A stretch of 64,000 nucleotides of DNA, taken from assembly GCA_963995525.1 (NCBI GenBank), contig OZ023207.1, positions 36,501,792 to 36,565,791 of the forward strand, given 5' to 3'. The DNA comes from Escarpia spicata (taxonomy: Eukaryota; Annelida; Polychaeta; Sabellida; Siboglinidae). A program made the translations under genes and the position numbers. The notes below the pieces were generated by a model that had not been told where the DNA came from, made no database searches, and saw only the letters and a list, made by a program, of their open reading frames with translations. Shown here in pieces: positions 34,724 to 46,068 of the stretch. Numbering within the stretch: the stretch's first letter is position 1; each line of letters starts with the position of its first letter.

Positions 34724-35295
34724 CGTCTCACAGAACAGGTGTCAGTTTTATTTAAAAGACATGAAAGTATTGTTGACCGTGGAATAAATCAGGGAGCCTA
34801 AATTATTAAATGTTTATATTTTTGTCATAGTTAATATTAAACTGAAAATATCCATCAACATTCATGTTTTTCGTTTATGGATGTGCACAAATTATATTGG
34901 TCATGGTTTCGACCAAGGATATTCAAACGGAACAATTTAAAACATTGAAAGGGAGCGGTAGAACGGATGCACACCTCGTGCTATGAAGAAACCCGTTTTG
35001 GTATCCGGTTTTGGTGTTAGATACCTACATTAGATTATGTGGTTGGCCGCATGCCCCCATTTATTTTAGGCTAAATTCAATCCAATTACACATCTATCCA
35101 AATATTTAGAAGTACGAACTCAGTGGTAGTCCGCTTGCTTTATTCTGAGCGATTTAAAAGTGTCGATTTCTAGCCTTGATTGAAAATGGTTGACTTATCG
35201 GCAGCATTTCATTGAGCGATATCGAAATTCCCAACGACGAATCACACCAAAAATACCTACGATACCGGATGAAGGTTGTTTCGCGAACATTAATA

Positions 35296-35350
35296 CACAC
35301 ACACATATATATATATATTTATGTATATATATATATATATATATATATGC
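35296..35350. repeat. (TA)n/(CA)n microsatellite
   Basis: ACACACAC followed by TA repeats. The mirror tract in the right arm (41,171-41,240) is longer. Confidence 0.9.
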
Positions 35351-35459
35351 GCTCTCTAGTCAATACTAGGTCTATTTTAGGCCATGAGCCAGAGGGTTTG
35401 TTGGTACATTCTAGGGACGAAAGCTCGTAGTGATTTTTGGCTAGGCCTACAACCCTACA

Positions 35460-36260
35460 GATAGAAAATAGATGATAGCATTGCAGCACTCCCAGCTCTC
35501 TGTGAGAAATCACTCTTTTTCATACTGTCCCCATATCCGCGACAACAAGTTTTCTATGAAATTGCTAATGGGGGGCCTTACACAAACTACTATGGAATAT
35601 TTACTACACGTCTCAGTAGAAGTGAAAATGGCATAACAGAAGGTTTAAATGCCATACTGTCCATATATATCACATTTATTTTCATTCCTTGAGAATTGTA
35701 GATGTTGTGGTATTTTATCTACCACATCTCAAAATGCAATCCACGGCATTCAGGTTTTCAACAAAAAATCACTTACAATTCTGGCTAATAACAATGTGTT
35801 TCCTCATTCAAGGTTCTTATTGTACCTGATTGTTGGCTTACATCCCTAGATATGGGAAATATGTGACAGCATTGGAGTACATACATTCGTTTGTGTGAAA
35901 TCACTCTTTTTAATCCTTTGCTCATTTCTGCGAAAACTATTTTTCTATGGAAATTTCTGAAGGGGTGGTCACACACAAACCATTGTATAATTGTTATTAT
36001 CCACTGCATGAGTATGATAATTGTACATAATATTGCTGAATTGTCATGTGTCATACAGATGTGACAATAGTTTTAATACCTTGAGAAATGTGGAAGTTAC
36101 GCCATTTTATCTACTGCGTCTCAACATGCAATCCACGCCATTGAGGCAATCAACAAAATAAATCACTTAAATGTGTGGCTAGTAACCTCATATATCCACA
36201 TTCAAGGTTCTTGTTGCAACATAATGGTCACTTGACTTCAGGATTTATTATGTAGGCACA
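35460..36260 (+). repeat. Two tandem units of about 385 bp
   Basis: Shared landmarks about 385 bp apart: GTGAAATCACTCTTTTT, TTCTATG(A/G)AAATT, CCTTGAGAA(T/A)TGT, CTACC(A/T)..TCTCAA..ATGCAATCCACG.CATT and ATTCAAGGTTCTT(A/G)TTG. It lies beyond the C-terminal end of the 36,485-37,299 gene copy and recurs in the right arm at 40,260-41,060. Confidence 0.7.
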
Positions 36261-36484
36261 GTACGTATATTTTAATGCAATGATATATATTATTATTACA
36301 TTGAAATTTGCAGTTGTTGTCATTGAGATAAAATTAAATTTTCTTATGTTAGCCACCTAAAGTTCTGATTGTAACACTAAACTACATATAGTGGACTTGT
36401 TGTAGATATTCAAATTATAGAGGTACACAGTTTTGACTTGTAGCTGTAGAAATGCACACCATGTACTGTGAATATTTCACATGC

Positions 36485-37299
36485 TTAATTGGTGATGTCC
36501 TCAGTTGAGGTTGGAGACCGTGTTTTGTAATCACAGCTATCATCCAGTTCATCCTCAGCTACACTTTCATCATTGTCAGTACTAGACACCTGATTGTCAC
36601 ATTCTTGGAGTCCATTTGACAAACAGACACACTTTGGCAGATCACACTTCCTGGGACAACTGCGTGCTAGTACATCCAACACGGCCTCGTGTGTTGGCTG
36701 ACCTTCCATCCAGTGTACAACCAATTGCTCAGTCCCATCTTCGCTTTCCAACTTCCAGCCTCTGCCAACTGGTGTAGGAGTCCTTGGGTCCTGCTCCAAA
36801 CATATTCTCCATATTGCATCCTGGTAGTTTGCGCGTTTTGCATGTTTCAACAAACAGTCTCTGCGTGGTGGCAGTTGGTGACTCTATTATACCTTTCTTT
36901 GCACAGAACAATTGGTATCTCAGATCATTGACGTTCACAGCAGAATATTTTGGAGAGTAAAAAGGCATGTAGAGGCCTCTAATTTGTCAATGAGACCTGG
37001 AGAGAGATCCCATTCCTGGCCCAGCATCCTGAATGAATCCTATGATTCTTTGTTGCTAGTCAAGAGTTTCAGAGCACTTGCCTTACCTTCTCCAGCGAAT
37101 GCATTGACAGTGTCACATCCAGTGTATGCGCGCAATCCAATGAGAGCTTTACAAACGTCTCTACCAACAGTGGCTGCTATATTTCCAATATGAAAGATTC
37201 TTGTTCGGGTTCTAGTACCATATTTCTGGAACAACGTGGCTCTAATGTTCTCGTTGAGTGCCAGGCACATGATGAACACATCACATTGTGATGGCACAA
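36485..37299 (-). pseudogene. Uncharacterised multi-copy animal family, C-terminal half (copy A)
   Basis: Minus strand reads CDVFIMCLALNENIRATLFQ, FHIGNIAATVGRDVCKALIG, AYTGCDTVNAFAGEGKASAL, a stop, then LRYQLFCAKKGIIESPTATT and, after a frameshift near 36,850, KRANYQDAIWRICLEQDP, PVGRGWKLE, LVVHWMEGQPTHEAVLDVLA and a Cys cluster (CPRKCDLPKCVC). This order matches a widespread uncharacterised family expanded in invertebrate genomes. The region around DVFIM...GCDTV recalls XPG/FEN1-type nucleases (inference). It starts abruptly in mid-family at about 37,299, head to head with copy B. Its frameshifts are shared with copy C. Confidence 0.75.
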
Positions 37300-37304
37300 G
37301 GACG

Positions 37305-38290
37305 CAAACTCAAGATGACGACTATTCTTTCCCATCCCCTGGGACCTTTGCCATAGGCTTTGTCAACACCATATGGGTTGTTAAGAAAGACAAACAAAGC
37401 CACTTTAGTTACTTGCTTGCTGGAAAATATGACAATAACAGAGGAGCTACCAGATCATTCTGCAACTTTTGTTGATGGCATGTACCTTGTTCAGCGAGTA
37501 AGAGGTGATCAAACTACTTTTGCTGAGGTGGCCAAATCAGTCCTGTCTGTAGCACTGAGGGATGGATGTCAGAGTAAAAGGATTGATGTTGTGTTTGACA
37601 CATACAAGGAACTCTCTATCAAGAACAGTGAACGATCAGTAAGAGGGGAAGCGCCTGGACATAGGCTACACAGTATTACAGCCTCACACATTGTTAGACA
37701 GTGGAGGAACTTTCTGAGCCAAGTCAATAATAAGACCAATCTGATCACTTTCATGATCAACGAATGGAAGAAGGCCGAGTACACAGAGCAGCTACAGTAC
37801 AAGGTACCCTTTGCTACCATTAAAGACAAATGCTGCAAGATTACTCCTGAAGACAGCGAGGAGGTTCCAGCTCTACGGTGTACGCAAGAGAAAGCCGATG
37901 AACGCTTACTGCTACATGCAGCCCATGCTGCTAGAGAGGGCTATGAAGCCGTCGGAATCAGCTCAGAAAACACATATATTCATCATGTGCCTGGCACTCA
38001 AAGAGAACATTAGAGCCACGTTGTTCCAGAAATGTGGTACTAGAATGCGAACAAGTATCCTTCATATTGGAAAAATAGCAGCTACTGTTGGCAGAGATGT
38101 TTGTAAAGCTCTCATTGGATTGCACGCATACACTGGATGTGACACTGTGGCACGCATACATTGGATGTGCATTTGCTGGAAAAGGTCAGGGAAGCATTCT
38201 GAAACTGTTGACTACCAAAAAAGAATCACAGACTCATTCAGGATGCTGGGCCAGGAATGGGATATCTGTCCAGATCAGACCTGGGGCCGA
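37305..38290 (+). pseudogene. Same family, N-terminal to middle part (copy B)
   Basis: Reads LLRKTNKATLVTCLLE, FVDGMYLVQRVRGDQTTFAE, RIDVVFDTYKELSIKNSERS, IVRQWRNFLSQVNNKTNL, VPALRCTQEKADERLLLHAA, then shifts frame at about 37,975 into IMCLALKENIRATLFQKCG, VCKALIGLHAYTGCDTV and a broken end LGQEWDIC. The usual SEDTDV acidic motif is SENTYI here, so a putative metal ligand is lost. A tandem duplication of GCACGCATACA(C/T)TGGATGTG (38,121-38,170) disrupts the GCDTV segment. It lies wholly in the spacer between the arms and ends before a hexamer repeat. Confidence 0.75.
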
Positions 38291-38299
38291 GTACATTTT

Positions 38300-38412
38300 C
38301 ATGAGTAGGAGTACGAGTACTTTGACAATGGATGGGAACGAGTACATTGCTAAAAGCTGAGTACGAGTACAAGTACGAGTACATTCTCACGAGTACGAGT
38401 AAAAGTACGAGT
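38300..38412 (+). repeat. (GAGTAC)n degenerate hexamer repeat
   Basis: Repeated GAGTAC, AAGTAC and GGGAACGAGTAC words. The GTAC core is self-complementary. It lies about at the midpoint of the palindrome (near 38,259). Confidence 0.85.
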
Positions 38413-39215
38413 ACATATGTTTATATGTAAATATTAAATAATAACGTATTTTATTAATTAATATAATCTATATAACTCAGTACAAGTGAATATGCAATGA
38501 CAGTTGATCAATATTTTTATGAAGAAAAAAAACCTCTTTATTTCGTTGGCATTCATTTCAGTGGCATCCTATGATCTTATCATATATTTGCCAGTGCACC
38601 GAATGGACATGAGTTGTTCAAGTTTGTGTCTTAATTAGCCTGCACTGTTCAGGACGGAATACTTAGAAGTTTGCAATTAATATTTTCTGATCGTAGACTA
38701 CTGGTTTTAGAGAGGGTTAGCACATGTTCATATAACAGGCTCAAAATCCCATTTGGACTTTTAGCCAGGCTGCAGGCACCGTATTATACTAGTATAGGAG
38801 GCAGTTTGAATTGAGCCACCTTATACTTCTACAGAGGAAGACTGGCAGTTCTTGTTCTTAGCAGTTAGCACTGTCAGCCAGTGCCCAGTGGCATGGTCTC
38901 CACACTACATCAAAAGCATTTCCTGTCTAAATGGTGGGTTAACTGTTAATTGACTCTTTATGGACATCCTGGTTTATGGTTTATGGCATGAACTGATAGC
39001 CTACGATTATTGTGCACTTAACAGGGTGTTTATGACTGGAAAAAATGCTGCCTGTTGCCAAGTTTGGGTATCATAGTCATGGTTATCATAGAATGAGGTT
39101 GTACTATGTGTATGGATGGTAAGGTGGTATTCTATCAGACATAACAAAGTGTTTGAAAATAGTTGAACATTTAATTATTTCAGGAAAGTTTCAATTTAAA
39201 ACTACAAATAAATTT
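38413..39215. other. Spacer sequence, no gene seen
   Basis: Unique non-coding sequence between copy B and the hairpin; not duplicated elsewhere in the window. Confidence 0.45.
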
Positions 39216-39257
39216 ATGTTTCCCAGTACATATTGAGAAATATGTACTGGGAAACAT
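39216..39257. repeat. Perfect 19 bp hairpin at the inner arm edge
   Basis: ATGTTTCCCAGTACATATT (39,216-39,234), loop GAGA, then AATATGTACTGGGAAACAT (39,239-39,257), with no mismatch. The right arm begins 2 bp later at 39,260. It could extrude as a cruciform or act as a foldback point. Confidence 0.97.
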
Positions 39258-39259
39258 GT

Positions 39260-40032
39260 CTCAACAAGAACGTTAGAGCCACGTTGTTCCAGAAATGTGG
39301 TACTAGAACCCGAACAAGAATCTTTCATATTGGAAATATAGCAGCCACTGTTGGTAGAGACGTTTGTAAAGCTCTCATTGGATTGCACGCATACACTGGA
39401 TGTGACACTGTCAATGCATTCGCTGGAGAAGGTAAGGCAAGTGCTCTGAAACTCTTGACTAGCAAAAAAGAATCATAGGATTCATTCAGGATGCTGGGCC
39501 AGGAATGGGATCTCTCTCCAGGTCTCATTGACAAATTAGAGGCCTCTACATGCCTTTTTACTCTCCAAAATATTCTGCTGTGAACGTCAATGATCTGAGA
39601 TATCAATTGTTCTGTGCAAAGAAAGGTATGATAGAGTCACCAACTGCCACCACGCAGAGACTGTTTGTTGAAACATGCAAAACGCGCAAACTACCAGGAT
39701 GCAATATGGAGAATATGTTTGGAGCAGGACCCAAGGACTCCTACACCAGTTGGCAGAGGCTGGAAGTTGGAAAGCGAAGATGGGACTGAGCAATTGGTTG
39801 TACACTGGATGGAAGGTCAGCCAACACACGAGGCCGTGTTGGATGTACTAGCACGCAGTTGTCCCAGGAAGTGTGATCTGCCAAAGTGTGTCTATTTGTC
39901 AAATGGACTCCAAGAATGTGACAATCAGGTGTCTAGTACTGACAATGATGAAAGTGTAGCTGAGGATGAACTGGATGATAGCTGTGATTACTAAACACGG
40001 TCTACAACCTCAACTGAGGACATCACCAATTA
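39260..40032 (+). pseudogene. Same family, C-terminal half (copy C, right arm)
   Basis: Mirror of copy A. It begins inside NENIRATLF-equivalent sequence (LNKNVRATLFQKCG), runs through GRDVCKALIGLHAYTGCDTV and NAFAGEGKASALKLLTS to TAG at 39,476, then LRYQLFCAKKG and, after the same frameshift near 39,665, KRANYQDAIW to DESVAEDELDDSCDY ending at about 39,997. It also matches the end of copy B in direct orientation over about 250 bp (38,000-38,250), so it could serve as B's missing C-terminus displaced by 1 kb. Confidence 0.75.
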
Positions 40033-40259
40033 AGCATGTGAAATATTCACAGTACATGGTGTGCATTTCTACAGCTACAAGTCAAAACTGTGTACCTCTA
40101 TAATTAGAATATCTACAACAAGTTCACTATATGTAGTTTAGTGTTACAGTCAGAGCTTTAGGTGGCTAACATAAGAAAATGAAATTTTATCTCAATGACA
40201 ACAACTGCAAATTTCAATGTAATAATAATATATATCGTTGCATTAAAATATACGTACTG

Positions 40260-41060
40260 TGCCTACATAATAAATCCTGAAGTCAAGTGACCATTATGTT
40301 GCAAAAAGAACCTTGAATGTGGATATATGAGGTTACTAGCCACACATTTAAGTGATTTATTTTGTTGATTGCCTCAATGGCGTGGATTGCATGTTGAGAC
40401 GCAGTAGATAAAATGGCGTAACTTCCACATTTCTCAAGGTATTAAAACTATTGTCACATCTGTATGACACATGACAATTCAGCAATATGATGTACAATTA
40501 TCATACTCATGCAGTGGATAATAACAATTATACAATGGTTTGTGTGTGACCACCCCTTCAGGAATTTCCATAGAAAAATAGTTTTCGCAGAAATGAGCAA
40601 AGGATTAAAAAGAGTGATTTCACACAAACGAATGTATGTACTCCAATGCTGTCACATATTTCCCATATCTAGGGATGTAAGCCAACATTCTGGTACAATA
40701 AGAACCTTGAATGAGGACACACATTGTTATTAGCCAGAATTGTAAGTGATTTTTTGTTGAAAACCTGAATGCCGTGGATTGCATTTTGAGATGTGGTAGA
40801 TAAAATACCACAACATCTACAATTCTCAAGGAATGAAAATAAATTTGATATATATGGACAGCATGGCATTTAAACCTTCTGTTATGCCATTTTCAATTCT
40901 ACTGAGACGTGTAGTAAATATTACATAGTAGTTTGTGTATGGCCCCCCATTAGCAATTTCATAGAAAACTTGTTGTCGCGGATATGGGGACAGTATGAAA
41001 AAGAGTGATTTCTCACAGAGAGCTGGGAGTGCTGCAATGCTATCATCTATTTTCTATCTG
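40260..41060 (-). repeat. Tandem units of about 385 bp (right arm)
   Basis: Mirror of 35,460-36,260, with the same two units and scattered substitutions. Confidence 0.65.
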
Positions 41061-41165
41061 TAGGGTTGTAGGCCTAGCCAAAAATCACTACGAGCTTTCT
41101 TCCCTAGAATGTACCAATAAACCCTCTGGCTCATGACCTAAAATATACCTAGTATTGACTAGAGA

Positions 41166-41170
<5 letters not shown>

Positions 41171-41227
<57 letters not shown>

Positions 41228-41240
41228 GTGTGTGTGTATT
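41171..41240. repeat. (TA)n/(TG)n microsatellite
   Basis: Mirror of 35,296-35,350 but longer. Confidence 0.9.
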
Positions 41241-42481
41241 AATGTTCGCGAAACAACCTTCATACGGTATCGTAGGTATTTTTGGTGTGATTCGTCGTTG
41301 GGAATTTCGATATCGCTCAATGAAATGCTGCCGATAAGTCAACCATTTTCAATCAAGGCTAGAAATCGACACTTTTAAATCGCTCAGAATAAAGCAAGCG
41401 GACTACCACTGAGTTCGTACTTCTAAATATTTGGATAGATGTGTAATTGGATTGAATTTAGCCTAAAATAAATGGGGGCATGCGGCCGACCACATAATCT
41501 AATGTAGGTATCTAACACCAAAACCGGATACCAAAAAGGGTTTCTTCATAGCACGAGGTGTGCATCCGTTCTACCGCTCCCTTTCAATGTTTTAAATTGT
41601 TCCGTTTGAATATCCTTGGTCGAAACCATGACCAATAATTTGTGCACATCCATAAACGAAAAACATGAATGTTGATGGATATTTTCAGTTTAATATTAAC
41701 TATGACAAAAATATAAACATTTAATAATTTAGGCTCCCTGATTTATTCAACGGTCAACAATACTTTCATGTCTTTTAAATAAAACTGACACCTGTTCTGT
41801 GAGACGATGTTTGATACAAATTCAGTGCAGTTTAATGATTCAGTGTGGCTTCTCATGTGGTACCTATTCTGAATTAAAACAATTGTTTCCATACACGACT
41901 ACATAAAAGCAGCGTTGCCCCAAAATACAACATTGTCGATAAATTGTCCTACTCTACCCAGGCCACCTGCGCTACAGCACGACAGAACAAAAGCCGCGAT
42001 TGACTGGCAATTAATTATAGCAGGTCTACTAGGCGGTAAACGGTGTGTCCACAATTCGATGGACTTAGCGAAAAATAGAGACACTACACTGTACAAACAA
42101 GACTCGCTACATCGTTTGTGGATTGCTGTATGTAGGTTTGGTATAATGATTAGAGACAATGCTATTTTATTTTATTCTTGCCGAAGAATCCTTTCGAAAT
42201 ATTATCAAAATGGGAATTTTGAAGTAAATGCGCAATACAATTATGCATGTATTTCTTTGCTGATGCTGTCGACTTTTCTTTGCTCTCTCGAAAAAAGTCC
42301 ACCAATATAAATTTTATCATCCCATGGGTGATGCAAATATGCCGTAGAAGTTCAACCGATATTCTGTGGAATGGCACAATTTTAAAACTGCATCTTTTGA
42401 TGGTGACCTTGTTCAACCTTCACTCCATAGTTAGACCACCACTTTACAATTCCATGCCAATAACTTTTACGGGGATACAAA

Positions 42482-42485
<4 letters not shown>

Positions 42486-42522
<37 letters not shown>
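42486..42522. repeat. Uninterrupted (TA)n, empty site of the 290 bp insert
   Basis: Flanked by CAAAGCGCA and ACATGGCCCAGTG, which in the left arm flank the inserted 290 bp copy. Confidence 0.92.
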
Positions 42523-42523
<1 letters not shown>

Positions 42524-43950
42524 CATGGCCCAGTGTAGGTAGACAAATTAGAACATTATGGAAACATTGTAACTGTACAACGTTTGCGGACTGGCGCAGT
42601 TTCGAATACTCATCGTTTGGTAATGACCTTGCTTGACTTTCATTCCACACTTACTGCATCACTTGATAGCATCCCGTGGTATCCTGTATTTACGGGGAGA
42701 GAGTAGGCTTTCAAAATGTATATCACATGGCCATGAGTAAGTATGTAACGTAGAGAGGCTATAAGCCATGTTTGGTATTATATAACATTTGCGGAATGGT
42801 GCAATTTCGAACATTTATCGCTTGACGGTGACACTGTTTGGTCGCCGCTCCAACAAACTCCATCAACTACCTACAGACCTAGATTAGATTTAGTGGTTGG
42901 CTGAATAGCCCCCTATATGTTACGCTAAACTAAATCGCATTAGGCTTCTGTCCCAATATTTAAAGTACGAATACAGTGGGTGTCCGCTTGCTTTATTGAG
43001 CGATTAAAAAGTGCCGATTTCCAGCATTGCTTGAGACAGCACAGAAATGGTCCCCAACGACGAATCACACTAACACACATCCGATACCATTTGAAGGTTG
43101 TTTTCCGATCTCAAATATCTCTGCTCTCTCCTGTCAGTACTAGGCAGTGACGCGGGAACAAAATTCATATTGAGGTGGCTAAAGGAGCTTCAGCACCACT
43201 GAACATTTTCGCCGCCGCATATCTTCACATCTTCCTTGCGGCTATCTTGTCGCGGTTGAGGTGCTGTTCAAAATGGTTCGCCGCTGCGCCGCTATAACTT
43301 CAGCTTGGCCGCTGCTGTCTCGGCTGTGAACTCATAACGTCCGAATAAACACGGGGGGGGGCGTGCTGTTGACACATTTTATTTTTTACTGGCGCCACTA
43401 TTGTAAATTTACCTTCTCCAGCTTCTCTCTGCTGTGTCGCTGAAATGATGACAGTCGAAGACGGGTGGGGGGAGGTGATTTGAAAATGTTTTCCTCACCA
43501 CTCCTCCTGTTACTGGGGGGGGGGGAGGGGGCAGAAAACAATGTGTTTACCATCCAATTGCTCAATTGCATACACCTTTCACAGTCGACAAAATACACAT
43601 TAAACGTCTCATAACATTTATATTTCATTTCCACTCGCCATTGACGCTCGCCACAAAAAAACATTCACGCTCACATTTAATGAGTGGGACAGAACCATAT
43701 GTCTGCCCCCCTTCCCATAGACATTCCAGGGGATCAGCTGCGTCTATGGTACTAGGTCTATTTTGTAGAATAATAGAGTATCGTCATTATATTTTGATGT
43801 TGTCTCATGTGGCGCATAAATAGTGTAATTGATTTTGTGTTTAGATGTGGCCCAGGTTAACAAAAAATAAATGCTCTTTACAAACACCCACAAAAAACCC
43901 AATGGTTGATTTAATTAAAAGCTTTGACCAGCAGAGAGATAACCGAAACA

Positions 43951-45605
43951 AATTTGGCCCGCACATTAAAACGTTGTTGGAACGCTGAACTAAGTTTAAA
44001 ACACAAGTACAATACAATTGTATGTATATGTTTGTTGTATATTTAGTTATTGTGAACATGACAAAACAATAACACATAATGATTGAGTGACGGTACGGTA
44101 GAATAATTATTACCTATAATTAATATAAGATTAACGTAATACAATTGATCTTACAACATGTTTATATGAATATCTGCTTAGTGCAGATAACACAGAACCA
44201 ATTATGTTCATTGAAAACTACACAACAAACCATTGTTCATACTACAATGCAACTAGTGCTCAGAGACAGACAATTTAATACCCGATGAAAAGGTTTTCCA
44301 CAAGGACTTATATAATTACTGAAAATATGCACATATATGCAATTAAAATGAGTAGCTGACAAAAGGTTGTGGTGCATACTACATGAACGAGGAGTCCACA
44401 AGTAGTAATCGCAGTGTGGCTGAATGCATCCCAGCGAAGTCGAAAGAATAACTGAAGGAACAGGTTTGCCACGTGATGTAGTTTAAAGCATTTGAAATAT
44501 TCCTAAGGATTAGACACCATGCTAAATAAGTACTTAACTTTATCTTTTTGGTCTGACATAAGGAGTAAAATAACCTGATTGCTTTCAAATGTTATGGTGA
44601 TGAACACTGCAATTTCTAGTAAAAGTGTATTGTTTGGAAATATGTGTTTGTTAAATATGTACACAACTAACTGAATTATTTTATACAAGTTCACACAACT
44701 CTAATTATAGTGAGTATATGATATATGTCACTGGTTACCACGTAAAGTGTAAAGTGGACCTCTTTCGTTGTATACATGGGTATATGTATAATATATATAT
44801 ATATATATATATACGGGCGCTCTTTAATAATTTGTTGTAAGAGAGCCGAATGATCCAATATAGTATTGGATCTGTTAGGTGTTTTTTTTGTTCCATCTTA
44901 AATTTAATATGATTATTCAGAAAAAAAACATTGTCCACTTGCCACACTAAAGGCACAGGCGCTGCTACGACCAGACGATCTCTATAACTGGTCTGATTCC
45001 AGGCCTAATTATAGCTCCTGTTTTAATTATAGCTCCTGATCATGGGAACATTGTCTCCACAGATTGGCACATTATTGTGTCCACTTGCCTGACCGAAGAT
45101 ACAATTAACCGCAATTGCTGCTTGAACTACTTTAGTTTATTGGCATTTCCAGGAGTAACTGACGACTTTTTCACAAATTCGTTCGCGCAGATTACTACAG
45201 AAAGCGATGTTGCTCTTATGCAAAATAAACATACTTGTTACCGTACAGTAAGCGTCGTCAGCCTTGGAAACATACGTTGAACATGAAAGGCGTGAAGTAT
45301 TTCCCAAAGCCACGAATTGTGTGAACCCATACAACAACAATAAACGCTAACAACAATTTTCGCCAGAACACGGTGAATATAGGTGGTTGATACAAAACAA
45401 TAACCTTGAGGCTCTTCACAAACATGAATTTTCACCCCTTGCAAAGTTTCAACCCAAAATAATTGTACATCCAACCTCCGCCTAAGCTATTGAGGGGTTG
45501 AGCCCTGATTTTGACGCCTATGTAAAATAAGCTCTAAGATACACAGGAAAGCCAGTAAATGTACTAAGTCAACGTTCTTCAAACCTTTGGCCGCGGGCCA
45601 AATTT
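43951..45605. mobile_element. hAT-like end pair (right arm)
   Basis: Mirror of 30,654-32,309, with the AAATTTGGCCCGC...CTAAG end at 43,950-43,994 and CTAAGTCAACGTTC...GGGCCAAATTT at 45,564-45,605. It contains the 290 bp repeat at 44,949-45,238. No transposase. Confidence 0.45.
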
Positions 45606-46068
45606 GAAAGGCTAAGAATTTGAAATTGCCAAGAGGAAAAATATGGCTATGTTCTATCACACAATGGTCGGCCGTATATGGTACTTTAGTGGTATTACAG
45701 TTTTTTGGCCATAGCATCAGCACATTTTTATCACTTGAGACGAAATATCGCTGAAGAAGCCAAACATACGCATCATTACAGCATATTCACATTTAACTGC
45801 ATTTGAGACCACATAGGGTATACAAATGGAGATCAGGCATAATACAAATAGGACGTGAAAGTAATTATGTTTAAATAAATTGTCTTTTGGTTACGTATGT
45901 CATGTCTGACAATAAGCACAATACATTTAATGTTTGCTTCGTCCCAGAACATCTAATGATAACTAAATACTTTTATAAATGAATTTAATTCTATAATATC
46001 AACATTGGAAAATAATTGTAATAATAATAACAATTTAATGTAAATTTGGTCAAATTTGCGCAGACTTT

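Larger units (their letters stand above)
33140..35290. repeat. Internal inverted repeat with repeated motif inside
   Basis: 33,140-33,400 and 35,010-35,290 are diverged inverted copies sharing GTGTGATTCGTCGTTGGG, CGCTCA..AAAGCAAGCGGAC and AACAACCTTCA. Between them the block AAGGTCA(C/T)....AAACGATG....GCGCCATTCCGCAAACGTT recurs three times (about 33,395, 33,605 and 34,105). Confidence 0.65.

Noticed and set aside
37569..37838. Minus-strand frame opposite copy B
   Set aside because: Shadow of the plus-strand family coding sequence, which has clear conserved motifs.
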